Part shown: positions 15,087-22,816 of the stretch, one piece after another
How the letters are laid out: every line of letters begins with the position of its first letter
Numbering within the stretch: position 1 is the stretch's first letter
Source of the DNA: CAYVZU01 sp964455935
GTDB lineage: Bacteria > Fibrobacterota > CAYVZU01
Direction: 5' to 3'
Assembly (NCBI GenBank): GCA_964455935.1
Contig: CAYVZU010000041.1
Location: 1 to 28,495, forward strand
Length of the DNA stretch: 28,495 bases
Notes under the pieces: generated by a model
Seen by the model: only the letters and a program-made list of their open reading frames with translations
Told to the model about the DNA's origin: nothing
Database searches by the model: none
Translations under genes and position numbers: made by a program

Positions 15087-15713
15087 TCAGTCTTGTTTTG
15101 GAAGCCTTCGCGCTGACATCCTGCGGACAATCCAAACAATAGCCAGAACGGCCAGGAACCCAAGAATGAACCGGTTATAGACGGAAAGGATCCGCTGCAA
15201 CCGCGGCCAGTGGTTTCCCACCTGGTAGCCGGCATACATGATTAATGAGTTCCAGACCAGCAGGCTGATTGCCCCAAGCGAGATCACGCGCGCACCGGGC
15301 CGGCGCAGAAGGCCCGCCGCCAGGAAAAACACGGCGCGAATGGCAGGCAGAAACCGATTGGCCAGAATCAGCCAGTCGCCGTACCGGACAAATCCCAACT
15401 CAACTTTCTCCAGCGCCTTGGCCGAAAAAAGGCGTGACCGGCCTTCCCGGAGATGCGCATACCGCGGCTGAAGAAAAAGACCGATTGCATACACCGCCGT
15501 CATGCCCACGAGACTGCCAAGGGTGATCGAGCAGAACGTGGGGAAAAACGGGTAGGTTCCGGTGCCGATCAGAAACGCTCCAAACAGCACGACCGTATCA
15601 CCCGGAAAGGGCGGAAAGATGTATTCAATCAGCGCACCCGCAAACAGCAGTGCCAGTCCCCACCAGAGCGGGGCCTGCGAGATGGCGTTGAGGAGTCCCT
15701 CCAGGGAACTCAT
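15087..15713 (-). CDS. DedA family membrane protein (VTT domain)
   Basis: DedA proteins are inner-membrane proteins needed for envelope integrity; members have been linked to flipping of undecaprenyl phosphate or phospholipids. The 208-residue protein has several hydrophobic segments and the family signatures: an acidic residue before the re-entrant loop (Glu30, then PPFPGDT) and the RFLPAIRAVFFLAAG motif (Arg120, Arg126, Gly134). The last segment (about 181-197) ends in a basic tail. It overlaps the upstream M23 gene by 4 nt (ATGA), so the two are co-translated and probably serve the same envelope process. The precise substrate cannot be read from sequence. Confidence 0.93.
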   Translation of the reverse strand: MSSLEGLLNAISQAPLWWGLALLFAGALIEYIFPPFPGDTVVLFGAFLIGTGTYPFFPTFCSITLGSLVGMTAVYAIGLFLQPRYAHLREGRSRLFSAKALEKVELGFVRYGDWLILANRFLPAIRAVFFLAAGLLRRPGARVISLGAISLLVWNSLIMYAGYQVGNHWPRLQRILSVYNRFILGFLAVLAIVWIVRRMSARRLPKQD

Positions 15714-16612
15714 AGCGCGGTGGGTTCTTGGGCCTGCGGGAACAGGTATTCCGCGGGGTTGCAGCTCTTCTCGTTACAAAGCACTTCGTAATGCAGGTGG
15801 GGGCCTGTGCTGTAGCCCGTGGATCCGACTGTTCCAATGACCTGGCCTTTTCGAACCTCCTGCCCCCGGCGGACGCGAAATTCGTGGAGATGAGCGTAGA
15901 CCGTAACAAAGCCGTTGCCGTGGATAATTCGAACACGGTTGCCGAAATGGCGGTGTTTTTCCACCGTGGCCGCCACGCCCCTGGCCGTTGCGTATACGGG
16001 GGTCCCGCGCGGCGCCGGGAAGTCGATTCCCAAATGGGGCATAGGTTGCCCCGTGAAGGGGTTGATGCGCTCGCCGAAGCCGAATGAAATGAATGTGAAT
16101 TTCTCACCGCAAGGCCAGGCGGAGGGGACTCGCTCAAAGTCATTGGGGTTTGTCTCGATCCGGCGCAGAAGCTGTGCATAGTAATGGTTTACGCCCATGG
16201 TGTGAGCTAGCAAAGAGTCAATCGAGATTTCGTCGCGCGAATGAAACGGCGAAGTCACAAACGAAAAAAACCGGGTAAACGTGCCCTCCGGCTGGTCTTT
16301 GTTCCTTTCCAGGCCCGAGAGTTTGCGGATCTCCAGTTCGAGCAGCTTGATTTCGCGGATCCGTTCCTGAAGCTTGTCGAATTGGGAATAGAGCAGCTCG
16401 CGCCGTTTCTTCAGGTCGCGATTCTCTCTCTGCAGCAGGCTGGTTTGTTGTTTCTGTCTCTCGTCGGGCGCCCAATTGGATCGAAGAAGGTAGAGACCGA
16501 TCCCGCCCAGGATCGCAAGGAGAACAATGGGCAGAAGAATCCACAGGCTGATGTGGATCTGGTAAACCCGTCCGCCTTTCTTGGGAACAACAATCAGGGT
16601 GCGCGTGGACAC
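15710..16612 (-). CDS. Membrane-anchored M23 (LytM/NlpD-like) metallopeptidase
   Basis: A periplasmic, zinc-dependent peptidoglycan endopeptidase or activator. In 300 residues there is a short basic N-terminus, one membrane segment (about 22-43), a coiled coil (about 50-100, RENRDLKKRRELLYSQFDKL), a linker and the M23 domain (about 175-290). Zinc and catalytic residues are all present: His193 and Asp197 in HLGIDF, His241 in YAHLH, and His272/His274 in HLHYEV, so it should be active and not a degenerate EnvC- or NlpD-type activator. The start is GTG at 16612, 12 nt after the upstream stop and without a good Shine-Dalgarno, suggesting coupling. It overlaps dedA by 4 nt. Confidence 0.93.
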   Translation of the reverse strand: MSTRTLIVVPKKGGRVYQIHISLWILLPIVLLAILGGIGLYLLRSNWAPDERQKQQTSLLQRENRDLKKRRELLYSQFDKLQERIREIKLLELEIRKLSGLERNKDQPEGTFTRFFSFVTSPFHSRDEISIDSLLAHTMGVNHYYAQLLRRIETNPNDFERVPSAWPCGEKFTFISFGFGERINPFTGQPMPHLGIDFPAPRGTPVYATARGVAATVEKHRHFGNRVRIIHGNGFVTVYAHLHEFRVRRGQEVRKGQVIGTVGSTGYSTGPHLHYEVLCNEKSCNPAEYLFPQAQEPTAL

Positions 16613-16624
16613 GAGCGCGGACGG

Positions 16625-16927
16625 CTAGGCCTTCTTGGCGCCCGCTTCTTCAAGCTGGCGTTCGAGGTCAACAATATCCAGGCGCGCCTTGCGGATCCTG
16701 GCGATACGGTCCAGAACATCGACATCGGCGGCAATTTCGCCGCTCCGGTTGGCCTGCATAAGCTCATAGACCTTCTGGCCGATTTCCTTGTTGCAAAGGT
16801 CAATGCTTCGGTTTTTCGACATCAGGTCAAGCTTGAGCTTGCCAATATGGGAATACTCCTGGATTTTCTCCGACGAATAGGATAGTCCCGTTTTAAGGTT
16901 TTTCTTCAGATTGTCCATGAAGCTCAT
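16625..16927 (-). CDS. Short helical protein of unknown function (100 aa)
   Basis: I do not recognise a named family. The protein starts MSFMDNLKKNLKTGLSYSSE and is helical and charged. Its centre (KLKLDLMSKNRSIDLCNKEI) and C-terminal helix (IVDLERQLEEAGAKKA) look like coiled coil. There is no signal peptide or membrane segment. AAGGAGG about 6 nt before the ATG at 16927 is a strong ribosome site. It opens the operon continuing into the M23 peptidase and DedA genes, so a cytoplasmic partner in envelope assembly is a guess from position only. Confidence 0.82.
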   Translation of the reverse strand: MSFMDNLKKNLKTGLSYSSEKIQEYSHIGKLKLDLMSKNRSIDLCNKEIGQKVYELMQANRSGEIAADVDVLDRIARIRKARLDIVDLERQLEEAGAKKA

Positions 16928-16964
16928 CTGATCCTCCTTGGCGGTTAACGATTATCATTCCGTT

Positions 16965-17134
16965 ATCCTAAATACCGCAGTTGCCCGCGGCGAATAGCGG
17001 CAATCTCTTACCCCACCTCGACTTTCAGAAAGCCTCGGCATATCTATTGGGTGATATGCCTGCGTTTTCTTCAAGCCGATCTGGGGCAAAATCTTGCCGC
17101 TCTTCATCCACGCTCAACAGCGGTATTTTAGGAT
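16965..17134. mobile_element. MITE-like element A with terminal inverted repeats and internal hairpin
   Basis: The left end ATCCTAAATACCGCAGTTG (16965-16983) and the reverse complement of the right end (17115-17134, ATCCTAAAATACCGCTGTTG) match with one gap and one mismatch. Inside is GGCATATC, an 8-nt loop, then GATATGCC (17037-17060). The element has no reading frame and is homologous to the one at 23469-23712 at both ends and around the hairpin. No clear target-site duplication is visible. It lies in the 270-nt gap between the HEAT-repeat gene and the operon starting at 16927. It could be a miniature transposable element or a structured RNA spread by one. Confidence 0.7.
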
Positions 17135-17197
17135 TATACTAAAGTGAGGACGGCGATTCCAATAGATTAGGTCTGTCCGGGTGCATTCTCGCGCGAT

Positions 17198-19156
17198 TCA
17201 GATGAACCGGGTCAGCCAGAGCCGCGCCTTCTGGGCCTTGCGGATCGTATCGGACTGGAAGGCGATGGCCCGCTCGTTTTCCTCCTCGACTATGGAAACA
17301 GCCCGCGAACCCTCGAGCTCATTGATCAGCATGTCGAGAGCATAGTTGTCGCTGTTGACCTCCGGAAACAAAAACTTGGTTTTCAGAACGCCGCCGGCTT
17401 CCGTTTTTCGACCGAAGGTGCCGGTCAGCGATTCGAGATCATCCAATATTCGGGCCGTACGGCCGGCAAAGCGTCCCCAGAGGGCCGTTCTTCCCGCCAC
17501 GGGATCTTGCCGATAATCAAGAAAAAGGTCCAGTGCCTCGGGGTCGGGAACCAGGAGCAAATCGCCATGCGCTTCATCATGCTTTTCGCCATGCGCCCCG
17601 GCCAACAGCTTGCGTCTTATCAGATTGTCGATAACGCCATCAATCCCGCCGGGCTCCAGGATCGTTTCCTTCAGTTCGGCAATCAGCATGTTGCGCGAAA
17701 CGGCGCAATTCTCGTCGGTAATGATCATGTGGTCGTTGAGGAGCACCTGCACGAACTGAATCGCCAGCTCCTCCAAGTCGCGCGCGGGAGACTTGGATTT
17801 GTCCAGCCCCAGTTTGCTTCGCGCCCTTCGAATGTTGCGTCGGACCATTTCGGACCGATCCTTTTCGACAATTTTTAGCAGGTTCCGGATCCGGGATTCC
17901 CCCCGGCCGATTTCGCCAATCAACCATACGGCGCTGGCCCGCATCAGGTCTTTCGAATCGCGCAGCATGATTTCGATATCATCGCCGATATCGCGGATCC
18001 CGTATCTCCACAGGGCGCGCAAGGCATTGGCGCGAACCCGGTTATTGCGGTGTTTTCTCTGTTTCTGGATGAATTCCAGCACGCGCAAACCACCAATGGC
18101 TTCCAGAATTTCGACCGTATTGGCCACAACCCGGTCATTGGGATCCTCCAAAAAGGCCAGGATCTTTGCGAGATCGCGGGGGTCCAACAAGGGGCCCAGA
18201 ATTTTGACGGCTGTGGCGCGCGTGCGGGGATCCTTCTCCAGGCTCATCTCGTGCAGCCGGTGGCGGGCATGGGTATTGATCTTTTTGACATCGTCGGTCT
18301 TGATCTTGGACAGAATGTCTCTGGCTTCGGGCGAGCCGATGGTATTGGCCGAACGGACCAGGTTGGATTTCACCATGGGGCTTTGGTCCCGGACCACTAT
18401 ATCCAGAAGTTTGACGAGTTCCACGGCCCCATGGCCGACCTGGCCGATCAGCCATGTGGCGCTGGCGCGCATCAGTTCCGAGGGGTCCTGCAGCATGCCC
18501 AAAATGTCGGCGTAGATTTCCCGATAGCCCAGGTTCCAGAGCGCCTTCAGCGCGTTGGCGCGCACGCGGTTGTTGGCGTGTTTGCGAAATCGCAACAGAA
18601 TGCCCAGGATATTCTGGTTGCCGATTTCCTCGAGCGTTTCGATGGTGTTGGCGATGACGCGGTTGTCGGTATCGTACAGGAATCGGATGATCTTGCTCAG
18701 GTCCTTCGTGTCGATTAGCCGACCTAGGAGTTTGACCGCGGTGGCTCGGATCTTGATGTCGTTGTCCCAGGCCAGAGTGCTCATGATTTTGATCGAGCTC
18801 TCTGGTGAATCGAGCATACAAAGAAGCTGCATGCGGCCAATGCGGTTTTCGACTTCCGGGTCTTTGACGTCGCGGCGCAGGGAGTCGGCCGCGTGCGGAT
18901 CCAGCTGCTTGAGCAGAAATACGAAATCATTCCTCGCCTCGGGAGCGATTTTCGCAAAGGAAATCAGCAAATGGTCTTTAAGGATTGCGGCGGCCGCTTC
19001 GCTGGATTTGCGCGCGACCTCCGGGGCGGGGGAGTCCCGCAATTGCAGCAAGGGTCCCAAATGGCGGATACTGGCGCTTTCCAGCGCTTTGGAGATCCCT
19101 TCAAGGACCCGGGAGGGTTCGCTGTCCTGCAGCAGGGATTCGGGCGTTACGCTCAC
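17198..19156 (-). CDS. HEAT-repeat protein with a large internal duplication
   Basis: A 652-residue cytoplasmic-looking protein (no signal peptide or membrane segment) built from HEAT-type helical repeats, a scaffold for protein binding. Residues 137-274 and 313-450 are two copies of one block at a constant offset of 176 residues with no indels: RATAVK-LG-L-D--DL-KI, NNRVRANAL-ALW and DLMRASA-WLIG recur in both. A linker (about 275-312) separates them. The region from about 455 to the C-terminus is not repetitive and ends in a helix (KAQKARLWLTRFI). The start is GTG at 19156 with AAGGAAAA rather far upstream; no other good start precedes the repeats. It is divergent from hisB. No catalytic motif is seen and the partner is unknown. 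Confidence 0.88.
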   Translation of the reverse strand: MSVTPESLLQDSEPSRVLEGISKALESASIRHLGPLLQLRDSPAPEVARKSSEAAAAILKDHLLISFAKIAPEARNDFVFLLKQLDPHAADSLRRDVKDPEVENRIGRMQLLCMLDSPESSIKIMSTLAWDNDIKIRATAVKLLGRLIDTKDLSKIIRFLYDTDNRVIANTIETLEEIGNQNILGILLRFRKHANNRVRANALKALWNLGYREIYADILGMLQDPSELMRASATWLIGQVGHGAVELVKLLDIVVRDQSPMVKSNLVRSANTIGSPEARDILSKIKTDDVKKINTHARHRLHEMSLEKDPRTRATAVKILGPLLDPRDLAKILAFLEDPNDRVVANTVEILEAIGGLRVLEFIQKQRKHRNNRVRANALRALWRYGIRDIGDDIEIMLRDSKDLMRASAVWLIGEIGRGESRIRNLLKIVEKDRSEMVRRNIRRARSKLGLDKSKSPARDLEELAIQFVQVLLNDHMIITDENCAVSRNMLIAELKETILEPGGIDGVIDNLIRRKLLAGAHGEKHDEAHGDLLLVPDPEALDLFLDYRQDPVAGRTALWGRFAGRTARILDDLESLTGTFGRKTEAGGVLKTKFLFPEVNSDNYALDMLINELEGSRAVSIVEEENERAIAFQSDTIRKAQKARLWLTRFI

Positions 19157-19181
19157 AGAACGTATTTTCCTTATGGCACAG

Positions 19182-19208
19182 TGGACCTGATTCCGCTTGC
19201 GCTATAAA
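19182..19208 (+). promoter_or_regulatory. Weak candidate promoter for hisB
   Basis: TGGACC (19182-19187, 4 of 6) and TATAAA (19203-19208, 5 of 6) are 15 nt apart, shorter than ideal, in the 98-nt interval between the divergent HEAT-repeat gene and hisB. The -10 is the convincing part. Confidence 0.3.
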
Positions 19209-19254
19209 TGTAAATTTCATTGGATAGGTTAGCAACAACTCGCGGGGGAGTTTC

Positions 19255-19851
19255 ATGGACAAATTCAGGACCGGGCGCCAGGAGCGTAAGACCAACGAGA
19301 CCAACATCGTACTGGAGCTTAACCTTGACGGCCGGGGGCAGGCCAATGTCAATTCCGGAAGCGGTTTCTTCGACCATATGCTCCAGTTGTTCGCCAAACA
19401 CGGCCGTTTCGACCTGACCGCCCAATGCACGGGCGACACCCAGGTGGATCTCCATCACTCCATCGAGGACCTTGGCATCTGTCTGGGCAAGGCGATTGTT
19501 GCCGCGCTGGGCGACAAGCGGGGGATCCGCCGGTATGGAATGGCCGAACTGCCCATGGACGAGGCCCTGGCCAAAGTGGTGCTTGACCTGGGCGGGCGCC
19601 CGTTTCTCGTCTACAACGTGGGCCTCGACCGCGAGCGCATCAATGATTTCGATTGCGAGCTTGCCGAGGATTTCTTTCGCGCGCTCAGCGACAACGGGCG
19701 GATGAACATCCATATCGATCTGCTGCGGGGCCGCAACGCCCATCACAGCCTCGAAGCGGTGTTCAAGGCCTTTGCGCGCGCTCTGTCCGACGCGGTTGCC
19801 CTTGATGCCGCCGCGGCCGACTCCATTCCCTCCACCAAGGGAGTTCTGTAG
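19255..19851 (+). CDS. hisB: Imidazoleglycerol-phosphate dehydratase HisB
   Basis: Dehydrates imidazole glycerol phosphate to imidazole acetol phosphate, step six of histidine synthesis; an Mn-dependent 24-mer in the cytoplasm. The 198-residue protein is the stand-alone dehydratase without the N-terminal histidinol-phosphatase domain of E. coli HisB. Metal-binding motifs are in place: GFFDHMLQLFAKHG (36-50), DLHHSIEDLGI with His67/His68/Glu71, and NAHHSLEAVFKAFARAL with His163/His164/Glu167; the C-terminus ends PSTKGVL as usual. The ATG at 19255 has GGGGGAG just upstream. No other his gene is in view, so the pathway is scattered or continues elsewhere. Confidence 0.97.
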   Translation: MDKFRTGRQERKTNETNIVLELNLDGRGQANVNSGSGFFDHMLQLFAKHGRFDLTAQCTGDTQVDLHHSIEDLGICLGKAIVAALGDKRGIRRYGMAELPMDEALAKVVLDLGGRPFLVYNVGLDRERINDFDCELAEDFFRALSDNGRMNIHIDLLRGRNAHHSLEAVFKAFARALSDAVALDAAAADSIPSTKGVL

Positions 19852-19853
19852 CC

Positions 19854-21164
19854 CTGCTTACCATTCTTGAGGTTCGCCCCGGAAGCCCCGCCCACAAGGC
19901 GGGTTTGCGTCCGGGCGACGGCCTTCTGCAAATTGATGGCCGGTACCCGTCCGATTTTCTGCACTACATGGCAACGGCCGGTACCGGCCGAAAGCTGGTC
20001 TTCCAGACCCGCAAGGGGCGCCTGCGCATCCAGGACCGGGGCCATGAAGACTTTGGGATCGTCCTGGAGGGTTTCGCCGAGCGGCGCTGTCGCAACCGCT
20101 GCGTCTTCTGTTTTATCGACCAGCTTCCTGCGGGGCTGCGGCCCAGCCTGTATTTGAAGGACGACGACTACCGGCTTTCGTTTCTCTACGGCAACTATGT
20201 CACGCTGACCGGGGACGATTCGCAGGATTTTCGGCGAATCGAAGACCTTCATCTCAGCCCGCTTTATGTTTCGGTGCACAGCACCGACCCGGCCGTGCGA
20301 GGCCTGCTGCTTGGCCTCCGGAAACCCGCGCCGGTTCTGGAGCACTTATCACGGCTGGTACGCCGCGGGATTGTGGTCCACTGCCAGATTGTCTTGTGCG
20401 GAGGCGTTAACGACGGCGCCGTTTTCGATCGGACCCTCGATGAACTCTCCGCGCTGTTTCCCGGAATTGCCTCCGTCTCACTGACGCCTGTTGGCTTGAC
20501 CCGCTTTCGCCGGGGCTTGCCGAAGCTTGTCAAACCAAGTCCGGCGGAAGCCCGGCGAATCCTTGACTCCGTATTGGAGAAAGCCCGTCAATGCCGCGCG
20601 AGATTCGGCCGGAGCCTTATTTATCCCACGGACGAAGTGTTTCTCCTGGCCCGGCGGCCAATCCCGGAATCGGCGTTTTACGACGACTATTGCCAAATCG
20701 AAAACGGGGCCGGCTTGCTGCGGCTTCTGGAAGAAACATTTGAAAAGTTCGCGCAGAAGTTTGCAAAACGAAAACGCGAAGTTTGCCGAAAGAAGCAGAT
20801 CTGGTTGACGGCTGATTCCGCGGCAGGGCACCTTCGACGGATTGCGGCGCGTTTCGCGGAATTGACGGGCATTTGCGTGGATGTCCGGCCGGTTGCGAAC
20901 CGGTTTTTCGGCCACAGCGTGACCGTCTCGGGACTTTTAAGCGGGGCCGATATTGCCGCCGCCATTGCCAAAGGCGGGGCCTGCCGTTATGTGCTTCCGC
21001 CGAACTGCCTTAATGATGATGGACTCACGCTTGACAATTCCAGCCTTCCCGCTTTGCGGGAAGCCTGTGGGATCCAGGATATTGAACTCTTCTCCAGTTT
21101 TCACAGGCTGACGCGCACGCCCGGCCGTCGTCCCCCGGAGCCGTGGGTTCCGATCTGCCCATGA
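19854..21164 (+). CDS. DUF512 protein: PDZ domain plus radical-SAM-like domain
   Basis: DUF512 proteins combine an N-terminal PDZ domain with a radical-SAM-like barrel; their reaction is not established to my knowledge. The Fe-S motif is RCRNRCVFCFIDQLP (CxxxCxxC, Cys79/83/86 from the start chosen). Next come GLRPSLYLKDDDYRLSF and GNYVTLTG, both typical of the family; the C-terminal third is the DUF512 domain (HSVTVSGLLSGADI). A TTG at 19905 would cut the PDZ domain. The open frame extends upstream through EVRPGSPAHKAGLRPGDG, and no ATG, GTG or TTG precedes it, so CTG at 19854, with GGGAG about 10 nt upstream and 2 nt after the hisB stop, is my best start (436 aa). The context with hisB suggests co-transcription, not shared function. 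Confidence 0.88.
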   Translation: MLTILEVRPGSPAHKAGLRPGDGLLQIDGRYPSDFLHYMATAGTGRKLVFQTRKGRLRIQDRGHEDFGIVLEGFAERRCRNRCVFCFIDQLPAGLRPSLYLKDDDYRLSFLYGNYVTLTGDDSQDFRRIEDLHLSPLYVSVHSTDPAVRGLLLGLRKPAPVLEHLSRLVRRGIVVHCQIVLCGGVNDGAVFDRTLDELSALFPGIASVSLTPVGLTRFRRGLPKLVKPSPAEARRILDSVLEKARQCRARFGRSLIYPTDEVFLLARRPIPESAFYDDYCQIENGAGLLRLLEETFEKFAQKFAKRKREVCRKKQIWLTADSAAGHLRRIAARFAELTGICVDVRPVANRFFGHSVTVSGLLSGADIAAAIAKGGACRYVLPPNCLNDDGLTLDNSSLPALREACGIQDIELFSSFHRLTRTPGRRPPEPWVPICP

Positions 21165-21205
21165 GCCTGTGGCGATCATCGAGAAGCAGTTACTATTTTC
21201 TTTGA

Positions 21206-21334
21206 ATGAACCTGAACAGAAAACGAAAAGCCCCGTTGTCGCGCATTAATTCCGCGCTCAAGATTCTCAACGTCGTCATGGTTGTCGTTTTGTTTATCAT
21301 GCTTTTCAAAGTTTTTTCCACTCTCCTCAAATAG
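21206..21334 (+). CDS. 42-residue single-pass membrane peptide
   Basis: A short frame begins MNLNRKRKAPLSRIN, strongly basic, followed by a hydrophobic stretch (ILNVVMVVVLFIMLF) and KVFSTLLK. This is the profile of a small inner-membrane protein with its N-terminus in the cytoplasm. It fills the gap between the DUF512 gene (41 nt away) and the PfkB kinase, whose Shine-Dalgarno overlaps its stop codon. No good ribosome site precedes the ATG, which lowers confidence. I do not recognise the sequence. Confidence 0.5.
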   Translation: MNLNRKRKAPLSRINSALKILNVVMVVVLFIMLFKVFSTLLK

Positions 21335-21343
21335 GAGACTGCG

Positions 21344-22273
21344 TTGATTCACACAATCATGCTCAATCCCCGAATCGAGCATGTGCTCACGGGGCGGCTG
21401 CGCCCCGGCGGAGATGGCTCGGTGGTGCATTCATGCCGCCAGATTCCTTCGGGGAAGGGAATGATTTGCGCTCTCACCATTGCGGCTCTAGAAGAAAAGG
21501 TCCGGATCCTGGGTCTGATGCCTGCGGGCGACGAGCACTTTTTCACGCAATTCGCGGAGAAAAATCGCATCCGCTGCGAGTGGGTGCGCATCGAAGGCCG
21601 GGCCGCGCACGATCTTGCCATGGTCGATACGGAATCGCGGGAGACTACTCGTTTGTCGGAACCCGGGCCTGCCGTTCCCCGCAAATCGATTTGCGAGCTC
21701 CGCGAACGTCTCTTGGGACAGATCAAGAATGATGATTGGGTAATTTTTTGCGGAAACCTGCCGGCCGGGGCGGGCGTGAAGACGTATCGCGATTTGATCC
21801 TTGCATGCCGCAACAGAACCGGTAATGTGTTGCTGGATACCAGCGGACGAGCCCTGATCGAGGGTATTCGCGGAAAGCCAATTGGAATCAAGCCCAATCT
21901 TTCGGAGCTTGAGGGCATTTTCAACGAAAAGATCAAGGGACTCCAGCACATGGCCCTCAAGGCCAAGGGCCTCATCGATCGCGGCATTGCCAATGTGTTT
22001 GTCTCGCTGGGCGAAGACGGCATCCTGGCGGCCAATAGTTCATTCGCCGTACGTGCGCGTATTCGAATCAGCGGGGCCGGGAACCGGGGCGGGTGCGGCG
22101 ATGCTATGCTGGCGGGCCTGGCGGTGGCTCTCAAGCGAAAGATACCTTTTGCCCGTGTCTGCGGCTTGGGGCTGGCTTGCGGTGCCGCTAATACGGTTGC
22201 CAAAGTACCGGGAATGATAAGGAAATCGGATGTCGTCCGGCTCCTTTCGAAGGTTGAGGAAATTGCAATTTAA
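21344..22273 (+). CDS. PfkB-family sugar kinase (1-phosphofructokinase-like)
   Basis: An ATP-dependent kinase of the ribokinase/PfkB fold, closest in layout to the 1-phosphofructokinase (FruK/LacC) group. Over 309 residues it shows the N-terminal MIHTIMLNPRIEHVL (family: TVTLNPAxD), SGKGMICALTIAAL at 36-49, LLDTSG at 163-168, KPNLSELE at 183-190, SLGEDG at 221-226 and the anion hole with catalytic Asp253 in GGCGDAMLAG. Two departures stand out: the sugar-contacting GGKGxNVA becomes SGKGMICA, and the usual GAGD becomes GCGD. The Asp is kept, so activity is likely, but the substrate may not be fructose-1-phosphate. The start is TTG at 21344 with TAGGAG about 6 nt upstream. No PTS or sugar transporter is adjacent. 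Confidence 0.87.
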   Translation: MIHTIMLNPRIEHVLTGRLRPGGDGSVVHSCRQIPSGKGMICALTIAALEEKVRILGLMPAGDEHFFTQFAEKNRIRCEWVRIEGRAAHDLAMVDTESRETTRLSEPGPAVPRKSICELRERLLGQIKNDDWVIFCGNLPAGAGVKTYRDLILACRNRTGNVLLDTSGRALIEGIRGKPIGIKPNLSELEGIFNEKIKGLQHMALKAKGLIDRGIANVFVSLGEDGILAANSSFAVRARIRISGAGNRGGCGDAMLAGLAVALKRKIPFARVCGLGLACGAANTVAKVPGMIRKSDVVRLLSKVEEIAI

Positions 22274-22382
22274 GGCGCGGGCGGGCTCTGCAAAGAAAAA
22301 GGGACTTACCCAAAAATCCCGCCAGACACCCCTGGTAGCGATTCAGTCTATCGTATGCAAAACGGAAATCCCTGTCATTTCG

Positions 22383-22456
22383 CATTTCGAGGAGTCCGCA
22401 ACGAGAAAATCTTGCGGACACAATAAAGGATTTCTTCTCGAAGACTGGTCGAAATG
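22383..22456. repeat. Long palindromic repeat between convergent genes
   Basis: Outer arms CATTTCGA (22383-22390) and TCGAAATG (22449-22456) and inner arms GAGAAAATC (22403-22411) and GATTTCTTCTC (22429-22439) nest into one long imperfect stem. It sits between the ends of the PfkB and STAS genes and could terminate both. The GTCATTTCG core with a GAG-TCCGCAACGAG block resembles a dispersed intergenic repeat I have seen in other draft genomes; this recollection is unchecked. The remaining bases of 22274-22504 hold no convincing gene. Confidence 0.55.
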
Positions 22457-22504
22457 GCAGCGAAAGGCTGAATAGCTGCATTATTAGTTTCAATTGCGCG
22501 GCGG

Positions 22505-22816
22505 TCAGCGGATATCGACCAGCTTATCCAACGAAAGATTCGAAAAGATTTCGCGCAGGGATGGAGAAACGTGAATAAGGCTGAGGCGGCTGTTTGTTTT
22601 CTGGAGTTGACGGCAGGCAAATACAATGCTGCCCAGGGCGGTTGTGTGGACGACCTGAACGCCCTCGACATCCACAGTGATATTGCGAACGTCGGCCGCC
22701 AGGAGTTCGACAAAAGCCTTGCGCAGCTCATCGGCCAGACCGTCATCGGCGGGCGGGACAACGATAATGGTGGCAGCAGTGCCTTGGCGCGTTACAATCA
22801 CATTCTTGGGAGCCAT
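22505..22816 (-). CDS. STAS-domain protein (anti-sigma-factor antagonist type)
   Basis: A 103-residue stand-alone STAS domain, the fold of SpoIIAA/RsbV-type antagonists that bind anti-sigma or switch kinases. The order is standard: first strand TAATIIVVPP (about 13-22), helix LADELRKAFVELL, strand NITVDVEGVQVVHTTAL, a long helix (GSIVFACRQLQKTN), strand RLSLIHVSPSLREIF and a closing helix. The usual DSSG at the phosphorylation site reads HTTA (57-60), so a Thr replaces the Ser and the preceding Asp is missing. Phosphoregulation may differ or be lost. The ATG at 22816 has AGAGGT about 6 nt upstream. It is divergent from the FabZ-like gene and no cognate kinase is in view. Confidence 0.87.
   Translation of the reverse strand: MAPKNVIVTRQGTAATIIVVPPADDGLADELRKAFVELLAADVRNITVDVEGVQVVHTTALGSIVFACRQLQKTNSRLSLIHVSPSLREIFSNLSLDKLVDIR

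Noticed and set aside
16928..17197. CRISPR or other regular repeat array in non-coding gaps
   Set aside because: No regularly spaced direct repeats were found anywhere in the window; only the inverted-repeat elements and short tandem copies listed.
22230..22475. Plus-strand frame overlapping the end of the PfkB gene
   Set aside because: It runs through the nested palindrome, has no ribosome site and no recognisable motif.
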